Source: JAAYJR01 sp964563975
Lineage (GTDB): Bacteria > Bacteroidota > Bacteroidia > Bacteroidales > Prolixibacteraceae
Reading direction: 5' to 3'
DNA length: 40,158 nt
Assembly: GCA_964563975.1 (NCBI GenBank)
Contig: CAZLZJ010000017.1
Span: 1 to 40,158 of the forward strand
Made by a program: the position numbers and the translations under genes. Shown here piece after piece: positions 9,975 through 19,277 of this stretch (positions are counted from its first letter, which is position 1; every line of letters begins with the position of its first letter). Below the pieces are notes generated by a model that saw only the letters and a list, made by a program, of their open reading frames with translations, ran no database searches and had not been told where the DNA came from.

Positions 9975-10007
9975 AAAAAATCAGTAATAATTTAAAATGA
10001 ATTTAAA

Positions 10008-10463
10008 ATGGGACCTATTATTTTAGCTTACGTAGGAATTGGATTAATGGTCGGTCTTGCCGGCATCGGAAGTGTTTATGGTACTACCATTGCAGGTAAT
10101 GCAGCTGTTGGTGCAATGAAGAAAAACAGTGATGCTTTTGGTAGTTATATTATGCTTTCTGCTTTGCCGGGAAGCCAGGGGCTTTATGGTTTTGCCGGAT
10201 ATTTTATACTTAGCGGTTTTGGTCTGTTAGGATCAGATATAGGCTGGTGGGTTGCTTCTGCCGTTTTTGCTGCCGGCTTAACTCTTGGTTTTGTAGGTTT
10301 GCTTTCTGCAATACGTCAGGGCAATATCTGTGCTAACGGTATTGCTGCAATCGGTTCCGGACATGATGTTGCGGGTAAAACACTTATCCTGGCCGTTTTT
10401 CCTGAACTTTATGCAATTATAGCTCTGGCTACCACATTTCTTATCGGCACTGCAGTCTCCTGA
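10008..10463 (+). CDS. atpK: V-type ATPase proteolipid subunit K with Na+-binding residues
   Basis: A 151-residue, four-helix proteolipid made of two fused hairpins, forming the rotor ring. The ion carboxylate is E133 in F-P-E-L-Y-A-I of helix 4. Helix 2 has L53-P-G-S56-Q57 and helix 3 has R-Q104-G. These match the Na+ ligands of the E. hirae NtpK ring (Leu61, Thr64, Gln65, Gln110, Glu139) at constant offsets, with Thr replaced by Ser. The first hairpin has no carboxylate, as in the duplicated V-type form. This points to Na+ rather than H+ coupling (inference). It is the last gene of the operon, and its stop is 11 bases from that of the convergent gene. Confidence 0.95.
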   Translation: MGPIILAYVGIGLMVGLAGIGSVYGTTIAGNAAVGAMKKNSDAFGSYIMLSALPGSQGLYGFAGYFILSGFGLLGSDIGWWVASAVFAAGLTLGFVGLLSAIRQGNICANGIAAIGSGHDVAGKTLILAVFPELYAIIALATTFLIGTAVS

Positions 10464-10474
10464 TAAATGTGCTG

Positions 10475-11278
10475 TTAAGGACTCCATGGCATATGATGAT
10501 TTGAAAAATCATTTTTTTTGATAGGGATAATAACTCCCAGTAAAAACTTGGGAACTATGCTGAAAGCATGGTTCCTTTTTGTTTCATTATAGTTATGCAC
10601 TGCGTCTAAGCAGTCGTAATTAATAATGTCACCGTTTAATGATATTATAAGGTCTATGTCGGCGGGTAACACTATTTTGGATCCCAGCCCCACATTAGCC
10701 TGTGCTTCGTTGCCTCGCTTCGGCCCGGAACTTTGCGTGCCCTTATAATATATAAGGCGTGGTATATCATCGGGCGGAGTTGACGTATAGCCCAATTCAG
10801 TGAAAAAGTAGTTTATCCCTGCGCCAAACTCCAAATATGGCTTCATATATACTCTGTTTTTGCCGGGCTTATTAAATAAATAGTAACGGCAAATTGCAGA
10901 GAAAGAGGTGACAATTGTTACATACTTAACAGGCAATTGCAAAAGATTTAAAAAAGCATAGTGATTGTTCGTAGCGGAAAAATTTGGCAGATCACTATTT
11001 CCTGAAAGTTTTAATATATTGAAGTTTACCCCGGGTTCCCACTTTTCTCCTAAGCTTTTGCTTATCGTCAGGTCTAATGTGAGGCCCGGTTGATTTCTGA
11101 ACTCATTATTCAAAGCCTTCAATTCCGGAGTTATCTCTTTCAGTAAAACGGACATACCCGTGCGGCCGGTGATATACCATTGATTTAAAATACCTTCAGG
11201 CAGGTTGATACTATATGACGGTAAGTTGATTTGCAGGAGACAGATCAAGCAAATTACCATTTTAAATTTTAAATGCAT
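10475..11278 (-). CDS. Unrecognised exported protein, probable outer-membrane beta-barrel
   Basis: I do not recognise the family. With the start at the second in-frame Met (11278), the 267-residue product opens with a typical Sec signal (MHLKFKMVICLICLLQINL), whereas the upstream Met adds a polar stretch before it. The mature part is rich in alternating hydrophobic/aromatic strands (for example Y-M-K-P-Y-L-E-F-G-A-G-I-N-Y-F-F and V-P-K-F-L-L-G-V-I-I-P-I), as in small outer-membrane barrels of Bacteroidota. It is convergent with the ATPase operon and divergent from the polysaccharide export pair. No functional partner is evident. Confidence 0.6.
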   Translation of the reverse strand: MHLKFKMVICLICLLQINLPSYSINLPEGILNQWYITGRTGMSVLLKEITPELKALNNEFRNQPGLTLDLTISKSLGEKWEPGVNFNILKLSGNSDLPNFSATNNHYAFLNLLQLPVKYVTIVTSFSAICRYYLFNKPGKNRVYMKPYLEFGAGINYFFTELGYTSTPPDDIPRLIYYKGTQSSGPKRGNEAQANVGLGSKIVLPADIDLIISLNGDIINYDCLDAVHNYNETKRNHAFSIVPKFLLGVIIPIKKNDFSNHHMPWSP

Positions 11279-11434
11279 CCGTATTTGGTGAAAATATTCA
11301 GGTTTTTTATTAAAAGCGTTCAATTTTTCAAAGGTATTATTTTTATCAAAAAAATAGGCTAAATTTATTACATATGAGAATTCATAAAATTTCGACTTGT
11401 TTAAAATTTTATTATTTTTATAAAAAATTATAGC
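11279..11434. other. Divergent intergenic region before the export genes
   Basis: An AT-rich gap of about 155 bases between divergent genes. TATTTTTA at 11413-11420 matches seven of eight positions of the Bacteroidota -7 consensus TAnnTTTG on the plus strand, but its spacing to the only upstream TTG is short. I therefore mark only the region, not a promoter. Confidence 0.35.
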
Positions 11435-12235
11435 ATGTCAACCATTAAATCACTGTATCGGAATTATATTCCGGTATTGTTTATTATTTGTTTATTTGCA
11501 ACTTCTTGCAGTACGCCTTTAAGAAAATTGACCTATTTAAATGGAATTGAATCAGGGCTTACTTACCCAAATGGCCCAATACCGGAGGAGTATCGTATCA
11601 AGCCTAACGACCAGCTTTTTATTCAGGTTATAAGTGATGAACCCGGGAATGCGGCTTTTTTAAATCTTATCAATACTCAAGGCAGCTTTGGATCATATGG
11701 CAGCTCATCAAATAGCTTTGAGCTTATAACTTACCTTGTGGGAGAGGATGGTAAGATATCTTTTCCTCAATTCGGTGATCTGTTGGTTGAAGACCTTACC
11801 GTTGCCGAAGTTCGGGATATTATTCAGGCAGGAGTGGATAAATACCTGGAAAGTGCGTCAGTCTTTGTGAAGCTGGTAAACAGGAATATTACTGTTTTAG
11901 GAGAGGTGAATCAGCCCGGGCAAAAATTAATGGTAAAAAATAAGCTTACTGTTTTTGAAGCACTTGGAGCAGCCGGAGATATAACTGATTACGGTAACAG
12001 GCAGAATGTTAAGCTTATCAGAGAATTGGCTGATGGAAAACATATTGCTCAAATTGATCTGACCGACCCTCATGTAATTTTTTCACCTTATTATTATATT
12101 ATGCCTCATGATATCCTTTATGTTGAGCATAATACAAAAGTATATGGTGCTAAAAATCTGTCATACTCTGCGCCTATCAGTATAACAGCATCAATAATAT
12201 CTATCGGATTACTCATTTTAAATTTGTTTAAATAA
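11435..12235 (+). CDS. Polysaccharide export outer-membrane lipoprotein (Wza-like)
   Basis: A 266-residue lipoprotein with signal and lipobox F-A-T-S-C near residue 25. The polysaccharide-export domain starts around Y-R-I-K-P-N-D-Q-L-F-I-Q-V (residues 50-150) and is followed by an SLBB-type segment beginning I-T-V-L-G-E-V-N-Q-P-G-Q (about 155-215). A hydrophobic C-terminal helix (S-I-T-A-S-I-I-S-I-G-L-L-I-L-N-L-F) would cross the outer membrane, as in Wza and its shorter Bacteroidota relatives. Its stop codon shares one base with the next start (TAATG), so it is co-translated with the Wzc-like kinase. No glycosyltransferases are adjacent, so the pair may serve a cluster encoded elsewhere. Confidence 0.92.
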   Translation: MSTIKSLYRNYIPVLFIICLFATSCSTPLRKLTYLNGIESGLTYPNGPIPEEYRIKPNDQLFIQVISDEPGNAAFLNLINTQGSFGSYGSSSNSFELITYLVGEDGKISFPQFGDLLVEDLTVAEVRDIIQAGVDKYLESASVFVKLVNRNITVLGEVNQPGQKLMVKNKLTVFEALGAAGDITDYGNRQNVKLIRELADGKHIAQIDLTDPHVIFSPYYYIMPHDILYVEHNTKVYGAKNLSYSAPISITASIISIGLLILNLFK

Positions 12236-14706
12236 TGGACTTAAACGGTAATAATAATATTCAAAAATACCTGAACAATAAACTTGAGGATGATACAATT
12301 GACTTAAAGAAGATTATATTCAGGTTTATACATAACTGGTATTGGTTTTTGATTTCCATTGTTGTTTTTATTGGTATGGCATTTATGTACAATATGTATA
12401 AAGCGCCTCTATACAAGATCTACTCTACACTTCTGGTTGAAGAAGGAAATGTAAATTCGGTTTTCGGAACGGGAAGAGGCTCTGATGCGGGGGGTTTGTT
12501 TCAAGGCCTCGGGGTTATTAACAGTATGAGAAATATAAACAATCAGATGGAAGTTCTTCACTCCACCCCGATAATAGCTAAAACACTCAGTGAGCTTAAT
12601 TTTGAAGTCAGCTATTATTTGACAGGTCCTTTATCGGCAACAGAAATTTATGATAAAGTCCCTTTTATTGTTTTATGGGATGAAAATCACCCTCAGGTTA
12701 TTGATGCCGATTTTTTTGTTGAGTTGCTTCCATCCGGAAAGATTAGTTTAAAGATGTTTGAGAAAGGAGAAGTTAAGGTTTATAGTTATACGGATGATAA
12801 AGTTTTTCAGATTCTTCCCGAGCTTATTTTTGACAAAGAGATAGAACCCGGTGCACAGCTGATTTCCGATCATTTTTCATTTTCTGTTTTTTTAAATAGT
12901 AAATTTAATCTTAATAGCTCCGGTAATTACAAATTTAGATTTAATTCCCAAAAAGCACTGATTAAAAAATATCGGACAAACCTTGAAGCTTCTCTGTTGA
13001 GTAAAGAGACATCAATAATAATGCTTACTCTTCATGAACACGATATTCAAAAAGGAAGGACTTTTTTAAATAAGCTTATTGAAGTTTATCAAACAGATAA
13101 TTTGCAGAAAAAGAACGAAAATGCAAATCGTATTATTCAGTTTATCAATACTCAATTGCAAACGATATCCGACTCTTTGATTATTTCAGAGAATAAAAAG
13201 GAAACTTTTCAAAGTGAGAATCAGGTGCTGGATTTATCTATGCAGTCGCAACAACTTCTTGAACAGATATCTGAGCTTGACAGGAGAAGAGTTGATCTCG
13301 AGACAAGAAACAGCTATTATAAGTACTTAATGAACTATATTCAGGATAGTCGTGAGCTTGAAACTCTTATTGCTCCTTCTGCAATGGGAATCGAGGATCC
13401 TTTACTGAATAATCTGATTTTACAGCTTAATGACCTGATTACTGAAAAATCAAGCCAAACCTCAATAAGAAAGAATTCGGAACATCCGATTATACTTAAA
13501 CTGAATGCGCAGATTGAAAGTGTTAAAAATTCATTGCAGGAGAATACAAAAAATATTATTTCGCAGTCAGAAATGGCTTTGAATGATATTAATAAGAGGC
13601 TGAGGAATTTTGAAAATCAGATAAGGAGGTTGCCTGCCACTGAAAGAAACTTTGTAAATATTGAGAGGAAATATAAGCTTAATAATGAAACTTATACATT
13701 TTTGCTTCAAAGACTTTCCGAAGCTCAAATAGCTCAGGCATCCAATATGCCCGAAAGCCAGATATTGGAACTTCCGCAAATGTTTGGCAACGGGCCGGTA
13801 GAACCTAAAAAAAGCATGATCTGTATTATTGCACTTCTTTTGGGACTTATATCTCCGGCAGGAGTAATACTGATTGGTGATATGTTCAGTACCAAGATCA
13901 TTGTTCAGGAAGATATTGAGAATATAACCAACTATCCCATTTTAGGGTATGTTTTTAATAATCAAAATAAATATTCAGGCAGTACTTTTATGCTTGATCG
14001 CCCAAATTCACCGGGAAGTGAGCCTTTCAGGGCTTTAAGAACGAAAATTTCTCTTTTGACAAAAGAGAAGAAGAATCCAATATTGGCAGTTACCTCAACC
14101 GCTCCGAAAGAGGGTAAAACATATAATGCAATTAATATAGCTTCCTCTTTTGCATTAATTAAAAAACGTACGATTTTGGTTGATTTTGACTTAAGAAATT
14201 CAAGAATGTATGAAGCTTTCTCTTTTAAGTCTGATCTTGGGATTGTTAATTATATTATAGGTAAAGCAGCATTGAATGAGATAATATATGATACTAAACA
14301 TCCCTATTTAAAAATAATCCCTGCAGGGCCGATACCTCCTAATCCGGGAGAGATGCTTAATGATTTAAAAATCAGCGAATTGCTTGAGCAGCTAAAAGAA
14401 AATTTTGATACAATTATTCTTGATACCGCTCCTGTTGGATATGTCGCAGATTTATTCCATATTTATGATTTAATTGATGCCAATTTATTTATTGTCAGAC
14501 ATAAATATACTCATAAAGAAACTTTAAAAAATGCACTTGAAGAGTTAGACAGGAATAAACTGAAAGGAGTCGGGCTGATAATAAATTATATTAAACCGGG
14601 TAAACCCGGATTTGGTTATGGTTATGGCTATAGTTACGGTTATAAATATAGTGAGGGAAGGCAAAAACCTAAACGTCCCGAATTTAATGAGGATATTAAA
14701 TTTTAG
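12235..14706 (+). CDS. Wzc-like polysaccharide co-polymerase with BY-kinase domain
   Basis: The 823-residue protein has the co-polymerase layout: helix 1 at about 36-53, a long periplasmic coiled-coil region, helix 2 at about 528-549, then a fused cytoplasmic tyrosine kinase. Kinase motifs are Walker A A-P-K-E-G-K-T (623-629), Walker A' I-L-V-D-F-D (647-652) and Walker B I-I-L-D-T-A-P (727-733). The tail has six tyrosines at every second position (795, 797, 799, 801, 803, 805), the usual autophosphorylation cluster. With the Wza-like partner it controls chain length and export of an extracellular polysaccharide. No low-molecular-weight phosphatase gene is in the window. Confidence 0.94.
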   Translation: MDLNGNNNIQKYLNNKLEDDTIDLKKIIFRFIHNWYWFLISIVVFIGMAFMYNMYKAPLYKIYSTLLVEEGNVNSVFGTGRGSDAGGLFQGLGVINSMRNINNQMEVLHSTPIIAKTLSELNFEVSYYLTGPLSATEIYDKVPFIVLWDENHPQVIDADFFVELLPSGKISLKMFEKGEVKVYSYTDDKVFQILPELIFDKEIEPGAQLISDHFSFSVFLNSKFNLNSSGNYKFRFNSQKALIKKYRTNLEASLLSKETSIIMLTLHEHDIQKGRTFLNKLIEVYQTDNLQKKNENANRIIQFINTQLQTISDSLIISENKKETFQSENQVLDLSMQSQQLLEQISELDRRRVDLETRNSYYKYLMNYIQDSRELETLIAPSAMGIEDPLLNNLILQLNDLITEKSSQTSIRKNSEHPIILKLNAQIESVKNSLQENTKNIISQSEMALNDINKRLRNFENQIRRLPATERNFVNIERKYKLNNETYTFLLQRLSEAQIAQASNMPESQILELPQMFGNGPVEPKKSMICIIALLLGLISPAGVILIGDMFSTKIIVQEDIENITNYPILGYVFNNQNKYSGSTFMLDRPNSPGSEPFRALRTKISLLTKEKKNPILAVTSTAPKEGKTYNAINIASSFALIKKRTILVDFDLRNSRMYEAFSFKSDLGIVNYIIGKAALNEIIYDTKHPYLKIIPAGPIPPNPGEMLNDLKISELLEQLKENFDTIILDTAPVGYVADLFHIYDLIDANLFIVRHKYTHKETLKNALEELDRNKLKGVGLIINYIKPGKPGFGYGYGYSYGYKYSEGRQKPKRPEFNEDIKF

Positions 14707-14711
14707 AAGCA

Positions 14712-14729
14712 TCCCGATTAAAATCGGGA
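14712..14729. repeat. Perfect inverted repeat after the export operon
   Basis: TCCCGATT and AATCGGGA form a perfect 8-bp stem around two bases, nine nucleotides after the stop-codon region of the kinase gene. No U-tract follows, so it is not a classical intrinsic terminator. A second half-site, AATCGGGACC, occurs at 14768-14777. It may be a REP-like element or a transcript 3' end. Confidence 0.55.
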
Positions 14730-14833
14730 CCCAGGGTGATGATTAAAATTGCAGTTCTTTCAATTAGAATCGGGACCTAAGAGAATTAATAAAACATATG
14801 CGAACTCCATACCGTTGACTATTTCATTCAGCG

Positions 14834-14856
14834 TACTAAAATTGATACTAAAATTG
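14834..14856. repeat. Tandem 12-base direct repeat
   Basis: TACTAAAATTG occurs at 14834-14844 and 14846-14856, and part of it (TAAAATTGCAG) also occurs at 14744-14754. It lies just before the esterase gene. It could be binding-site repeats or simple slippage; function unknown. Confidence 0.4.
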
Positions 14857-14884
14857 CAGATTAATAAATTGAAAAAATAAAAGA

Positions 14885-16165
14885 ATGAAAGTATCATTTA
14901 TTTTGTTGATAATGCTCAGTTGTTTATTGTCGAATGGACAATTTGTTGATAAGTTTGAACCAAATTATGATGAGTCGAAAGTTCCGGAATTTGTTGTTAC
15001 TGATCCGCTCACAACATTTAAGGGCAGGAAGGTGAAAAATATACGTGTATGGCAGAAGCAACGCCGTCCTGAATTACTGAATTTTTTTACTGAGAATGTT
15101 TATGGCAGGGTACCCGGAGAATTAAAAATATCAGAATGGAAAGTGGTGGAAAGAGGTGAAAATGCAGTTAACGGCAAAGCTGTGCGTAAACAGGTTGATA
15201 TTTTATTTGAAAAGGAGAATAACAAATTACATTTTAATGTTTTAATTTACCTTCCGAAAGATGTTGTGAAACCACCTCTCTTTTTAGGCTATAATTTTTA
15301 TGGAAACCACACAATTACCGATGATGTTAATGTGCTTATTTCGGATGCATGGGTTAGGGATAATCCATCTTTTGGTATTATAAACAATCAGTTGACAGAA
15401 CAATCCAGAGGAGTGCGAATAAACAGATGGGCGGTTGAGAAAATCATTGATGCAGGTTACGGTCTTGCAACTATCTATTACGGTGAGGTTGATCCCGATA
15501 AAAATGATTTTTCAGACGGCATACACCCGTTTTTTTATAAAAGCGGACAACAACATCCTGCTCTTGGTGAGTGGGGTTCTATTGCAGCATGGGCGTGGGG
15601 ATTGAGCAGGACATTGGATTATATGGAAAAGGATGATGATATAGATGCAACAAAAGTTATAGTATTCGGACATTCACGTCTTGGCAAAACATCACTGTGG
15701 GCAGGCGCTTCGGATGAAAGATTTGCCGCAGTGATCTCAAATAATTCGGGATGTGGCGGAGCAGCATTGTCAAAAAGAAAATTTGGAGAAACTGTTGAAC
15801 GTATTAATAAAAGTTTTCCACACTGGTTTTGCGATAACTTTAAAAGTTATAATCTTAATGAGGAGGCTTTACCGGTTGATCAACATGAACTTATAGCCCT
15901 TATTGCCCCCAGGCCAGTGTATGTTGCAAGTGCAGAACAGGATAAATGGGCTGACCCAAAAGGGGAATTTCTTGCTGCTTATTATGCTTCGCCCGTCTAT
16001 AATCTATTTGGCAAGCAAGGTATGGTATCCGGCAAAATGCCTCCCGTAAATCAACCTGTGCATAATACTGTTGCTTATCACATAAGATCCGGGATTCATG
16101 ATGTTACCGATTATGACTGGGATCAATATATTAAATGGGCAAATAAACAACTTCCGGATAGATAA
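14885..16165 (+). CDS. Glucuronoyl esterase-like protein (CE15 type)
   Basis: A 426-residue exported alpha/beta-hydrolase with a signal peptide ending near N-G-Q (residue 19). The nucleophile elbow is G262-H-S264-R-L-G-K, the CE15 signature. It is followed by N-S-G-C-G-G-A-A-L-S, typical of the family, and the C-terminal histidine H405 in S-G-I-H-D-V. D357 in W-A-D-P is a candidate for the acid. CE15 enzymes cleave esters between 4-O-methyl-glucuronate on xylan and lignin alcohols. The length fits bacterial members. It lies 178 bases after the kinase gene, probably with its own promoter. Some bacterial CE15 proteins act on other uronate esters, so the substrate is open. Confidence 0.88.
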   Translation: MKVSFILLIMLSCLLSNGQFVDKFEPNYDESKVPEFVVTDPLTTFKGRKVKNIRVWQKQRRPELLNFFTENVYGRVPGELKISEWKVVERGENAVNGKAVRKQVDILFEKENNKLHFNVLIYLPKDVVKPPLFLGYNFYGNHTITDDVNVLISDAWVRDNPSFGIINNQLTEQSRGVRINRWAVEKIIDAGYGLATIYYGEVDPDKNDFSDGIHPFFYKSGQQHPALGEWGSIAAWAWGLSRTLDYMEKDDDIDATKVIVFGHSRLGKTSLWAGASDERFAAVISNNSGCGGAALSKRKFGETVERINKSFPHWFCDNFKSYNLNEEALPVDQHELIALIAPRPVYVASAEQDKWADPKGEFLAAYYASPVYNLFGKQGMVSGKMPPVNQPVHNTVAYHIRSGIHDVTDYDWDQYIKWANKQLPDR

Positions 16166-16206
16166 TCGGCTTCCTTAACACCGGCAAAAGTAAGAGCGGC
16201 AGAAAA

Positions 16207-16246
16207 GAGAAGAGATCATTATATTTTTATCTTCTCGATTTTTTAT
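16207..16246 (+). terminator. Possible intrinsic terminator after the esterase gene
   Basis: GAGAAGA (16207-16213) pairs with TCTTCTC (16230-16236) over a 16-base loop, followed by GATTTTTTATTTATTT. The stem is only 7 bp and purine-rich, so this is a modest candidate. The rest of 16166-16436 is AT-rich with no ORF and presumably contains the promoter of the next gene, which I cannot place. Confidence 0.4.
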
Positions 16247-16436
16247 TTATTTGAAAATAAATTAATTAAAAACTTAAGGACGCACTGAGCCGTCTCTTCA
16301 AAATTTTTGCACACCCTTCACTGTTAAAGCCAGTTTAATTCCTTTACTCATAATTATTTGCTTTTCAATTTGCATTGGCTATTTTGGGCAACAATCAATA
16401 AAATATTTATATTCGGCAATAAAAAACAGTGAGGTT

Positions 16437-19217
16437 ATGCGAAAAACAATTTGTCTTTTTTTGATTTTAAATATATGGGCTGCTACAGTGAGCTCTCAGG
16501 AAAAGAGGTCGCTTACAATTGAGGATTTTAACAACTGGAATATTTTGAAAAGTTCCGTGATTTCAAATGATGGTAAAATTATAGCATTTGAACAAAACCC
16601 TCAAAAGGGAGATGGTAAGCTGATAATCAGATTTGAAAATGGTGATTTTGATACAATCCCTCGCGGCTGCAACCCGGCTATCGGACCTGAAAATGATTTT
16701 ATTGTTTTCAATATTAAACAGCCGGAAGATATTATCAGAAAAGCAAAATTGGCAGGCAATGATAAAGAGTTGCCGCCTGACAGTATTGGTATATTGACAG
16801 TTGATAGCAGGAAAATTACCGGATTTCCCCGGTTAAAGTCAATGAAAATTGCTGAGGAAAATGTTTCATGGATTGCATTTACAGTTACTCCCGAGAAGGA
16901 TTTGAAAGATAGTGTTGGTATAAAAAAGCCTAAAGGCAAAGATATTAAGGCGGTTCGGGAAGATCTTGTTTTGTATAATATAAAAACAGCTGATACTATC
17001 TTCATTAGCTCTGTTACAGAATATTTTTATTCTAAAAAGGGTACATATATCTTTTTCAATAAGCAGGAGGAAGATAGTGTTTCGGTAAATTCTTTTTTAT
17101 ATCGTTTTAATACTGCTACAGCTGTACAGGACCTTCTTTTTTCAGAGAAAGGGACATTGAAAAAGGTGGTTTCTGATGATTTAGGAACAAATTATGCATT
17201 TTTATTTTCAAAAGACAGTGTCGATAATAAGATTTACAGTTTGTTTTCCGGCACAGCCGATGAGTTACCCGATATGTTGATTGACAGCTATACGCGAGGT
17301 ATTCCCGTGGGGTGGTCACCTTCTGTGCATAGTGAAATATATTTTTCTGCCAACTCCTTAAAACTGTTTTTTGGCACAGCAAAAGATCCTGTTATGATTA
17401 AAAAAGATACTGTCCCTGAAGATGAAAGGCCGAAACTTGATATTTGGAATTGGCAGGATACAAAATTACAGCCACAACAATTGATAGAGTTGGAGAAAGA
17501 GAAGAAACGAACTTATTTAGCTGTATATCATATTGATCTCAAACGATTTGTTCAGATAGCCGAGCCAGACGTCAGAAATATTAATATAGTAAATAAAGGT
17601 GATATTGATATTGCGCTTGGGTATGATGAACAGCCTTATTTGAGAGAGTCAAGCTGGACAGGGAATAATTTCAGCGATTATTATGTGGTTGATTTGAATA
17701 CCGGATTTAAAAGAAAAATTGTCACTGCCAAATCAAATGTATCTCTTTCACCTCAGGGAAAATATGTTATCTGGTATGAACCGGAAGATAGCAGCTATTA
17801 TGCATCTGCTACTTTCGATAGTGGCTCAAAGCCCGTTTCCCTCACTAAAATGTTGCCTGTTAACTTTTATGATGAATTAAATGACAGGCCTATGCAACCT
17901 TTGCCATACGGTATTGCCGGATGGAGTGAAAATGACAGGTTTGTATATATTTACGACAGATATGATATCTGGAAAATTGACCCTTCCGGCGAAAAGGTAC
18001 CGATTTGTATTACCGGGGCCTATGGAAGGAGAAATAATATAAGGTTTCGCTATGAAAAATCAGACCCTGATTTGGAATATATCCCTTCTGAAAAGCCTGT
18101 TTTACTTAGTGCTTTTAATGAGATAAGTATGCAGGGTGGCTTTTATAAAATGGTCTTTAATACAGTATCTGATCCGCAATTATTACTGAGTGACAGCAGC
18201 CATTACAGCGGAGTTAAAAAAGCTAAAAATTCTTCAAAGATAATTTTTGCGAAAGAAAATGTTTCTGATTTTCCTGATCTCTATTACAGTGATACTGATT
18301 TTAACCGGTATACTAAAATATCTGATGCAAATCCTCAGCAATGCAATTATTTATGGCCAACAGTTCATATGGAAGAGTGGATATCTTCCGGAGGCAAAAA
18401 ATTAAAGGGATTGCTATATATGCCTGAAGATATTGATTCTACACAAAAGTATCCATTATTAGTCTATTTTTATGAAAGAAATTCAGAAAATATTTTCAGA
18501 CATCAGCATCCGGCACCAAGCAGATCAGTTATAAATAAAACTTTTTATTCCAGTAACGGATATATCGTATTTGTTCCTGATATTGTCTATACAGTTGGTC
18601 ATCCCGGTCATAGCGCATATGAATCTATTGTTAGCGGCACCCAATATCTGCTTAATAAATATCCTTTTATTGATAAAAACAGAATGGGATTGCAAGGGCA
18701 GAGCTGGGGTGGATATCAGACAGCATATTTAATAACCAAAACGCCAATATTTTCAGCAGCAATGGCCGGTGCTCCCGTATCTAACATGACAAGCGCATAT
18801 GGAGGGATAAGGTGGGAAACAGGACTTAGCAGGGTGTTTCAATATGAGCGCCAGCAGAGTAGGATAGGGGGGTCCCTTTGGGAAAAACCGTTACATTATC
18901 TTGAAAATTCACCTCTTTTTTGCGCACCTGAAATTAAGACTCCTTTACTTATGATGCATAATGATAATGATGGTGCCGTTCCGTGGTACCAGGGTATTGA
19001 ACTTTTTGTTGCACTGCGCCGGTTAGATAAACCTGTATGGTTGCTCAATTATAACGGAGAGCCCCATAACCTGAAAGAGAGCAGCTGGGCAAACAGGGTT
19101 GACCTAAGCACCAGGATGTTTCAGTTTTTTAACCATTATCTTAAAAACCAGCCTATGCCAGATTGGATGAGTAAGGGTGTTACTGCAGTAAAAAAAGGAG
19201 AAGAGCAGGGTTACTGA
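16437..19217 (+). CDS. Exported S9-family (prolyl oligopeptidase type) peptidase
   Basis: The 926-residue protein has an N-terminal signal peptide (cleavage near V-S-S-Q, residue 21). A long beta-propeller-like region (to about residue 640) precedes a C-terminal alpha/beta-hydrolase domain. The triad is visible: S756 in G-Q-S-W-G-G, D845 in H-N-D-N-D-G-A-V-P and H877 in G-E-P-H-N. Family members cut oligopeptides and usually act in the periplasm of Bacteroidota. It stands alone between an esterase and a convergent hydrolase gene, so the context says little about its substrate. Confidence 0.92.
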   Translation: MRKTICLFLILNIWAATVSSQEKRSLTIEDFNNWNILKSSVISNDGKIIAFEQNPQKGDGKLIIRFENGDFDTIPRGCNPAIGPENDFIVFNIKQPEDIIRKAKLAGNDKELPPDSIGILTVDSRKITGFPRLKSMKIAEENVSWIAFTVTPEKDLKDSVGIKKPKGKDIKAVREDLVLYNIKTADTIFISSVTEYFYSKKGTYIFFNKQEEDSVSVNSFLYRFNTATAVQDLLFSEKGTLKKVVSDDLGTNYAFLFSKDSVDNKIYSLFSGTADELPDMLIDSYTRGIPVGWSPSVHSEIYFSANSLKLFFGTAKDPVMIKKDTVPEDERPKLDIWNWQDTKLQPQQLIELEKEKKRTYLAVYHIDLKRFVQIAEPDVRNINIVNKGDIDIALGYDEQPYLRESSWTGNNFSDYYVVDLNTGFKRKIVTAKSNVSLSPQGKYVIWYEPEDSSYYASATFDSGSKPVSLTKMLPVNFYDELNDRPMQPLPYGIAGWSENDRFVYIYDRYDIWKIDPSGEKVPICITGAYGRRNNIRFRYEKSDPDLEYIPSEKPVLLSAFNEISMQGGFYKMVFNTVSDPQLLLSDSSHYSGVKKAKNSSKIIFAKENVSDFPDLYYSDTDFNRYTKISDANPQQCNYLWPTVHMEEWISSGGKKLKGLLYMPEDIDSTQKYPLLVYFYERNSENIFRHQHPAPSRSVINKTFYSSNGYIVFVPDIVYTVGHPGHSAYESIVSGTQYLLNKYPFIDKNRMGLQGQSWGGYQTAYLITKTPIFSAAMAGAPVSNMTSAYGGIRWETGLSRVFQYERQQSRIGGSLWEKPLHYLENSPLFCAPEIKTPLLMMHNDNDGAVPWYQGIELFVALRRLDKPVWLLNYNGEPHNLKESSWANRVDLSTRMFQFFNHYLKNQPMPDWMSKGVTAVKKGEEQGY

Positions 19218-19277
19218 TAAATATCCCGGCAGTCAAATGGTATTTGGAGGTTAACACGGGATTCAACATAATTTATT

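Noticed and set aside
16601..17005. A 134-codon minus-strand open frame inside the S9 peptidase gene
   Set aside because: Antisense shadow of an intact exported peptidase; no family motif or separate control sequence.
19223..19262. ATCCCG/CGGGAT stem between the convergent peptidase and esterase genes
   Set aside because: Only six pairs with a 28-base loop and no clean T-tract; too weak to call a terminator.
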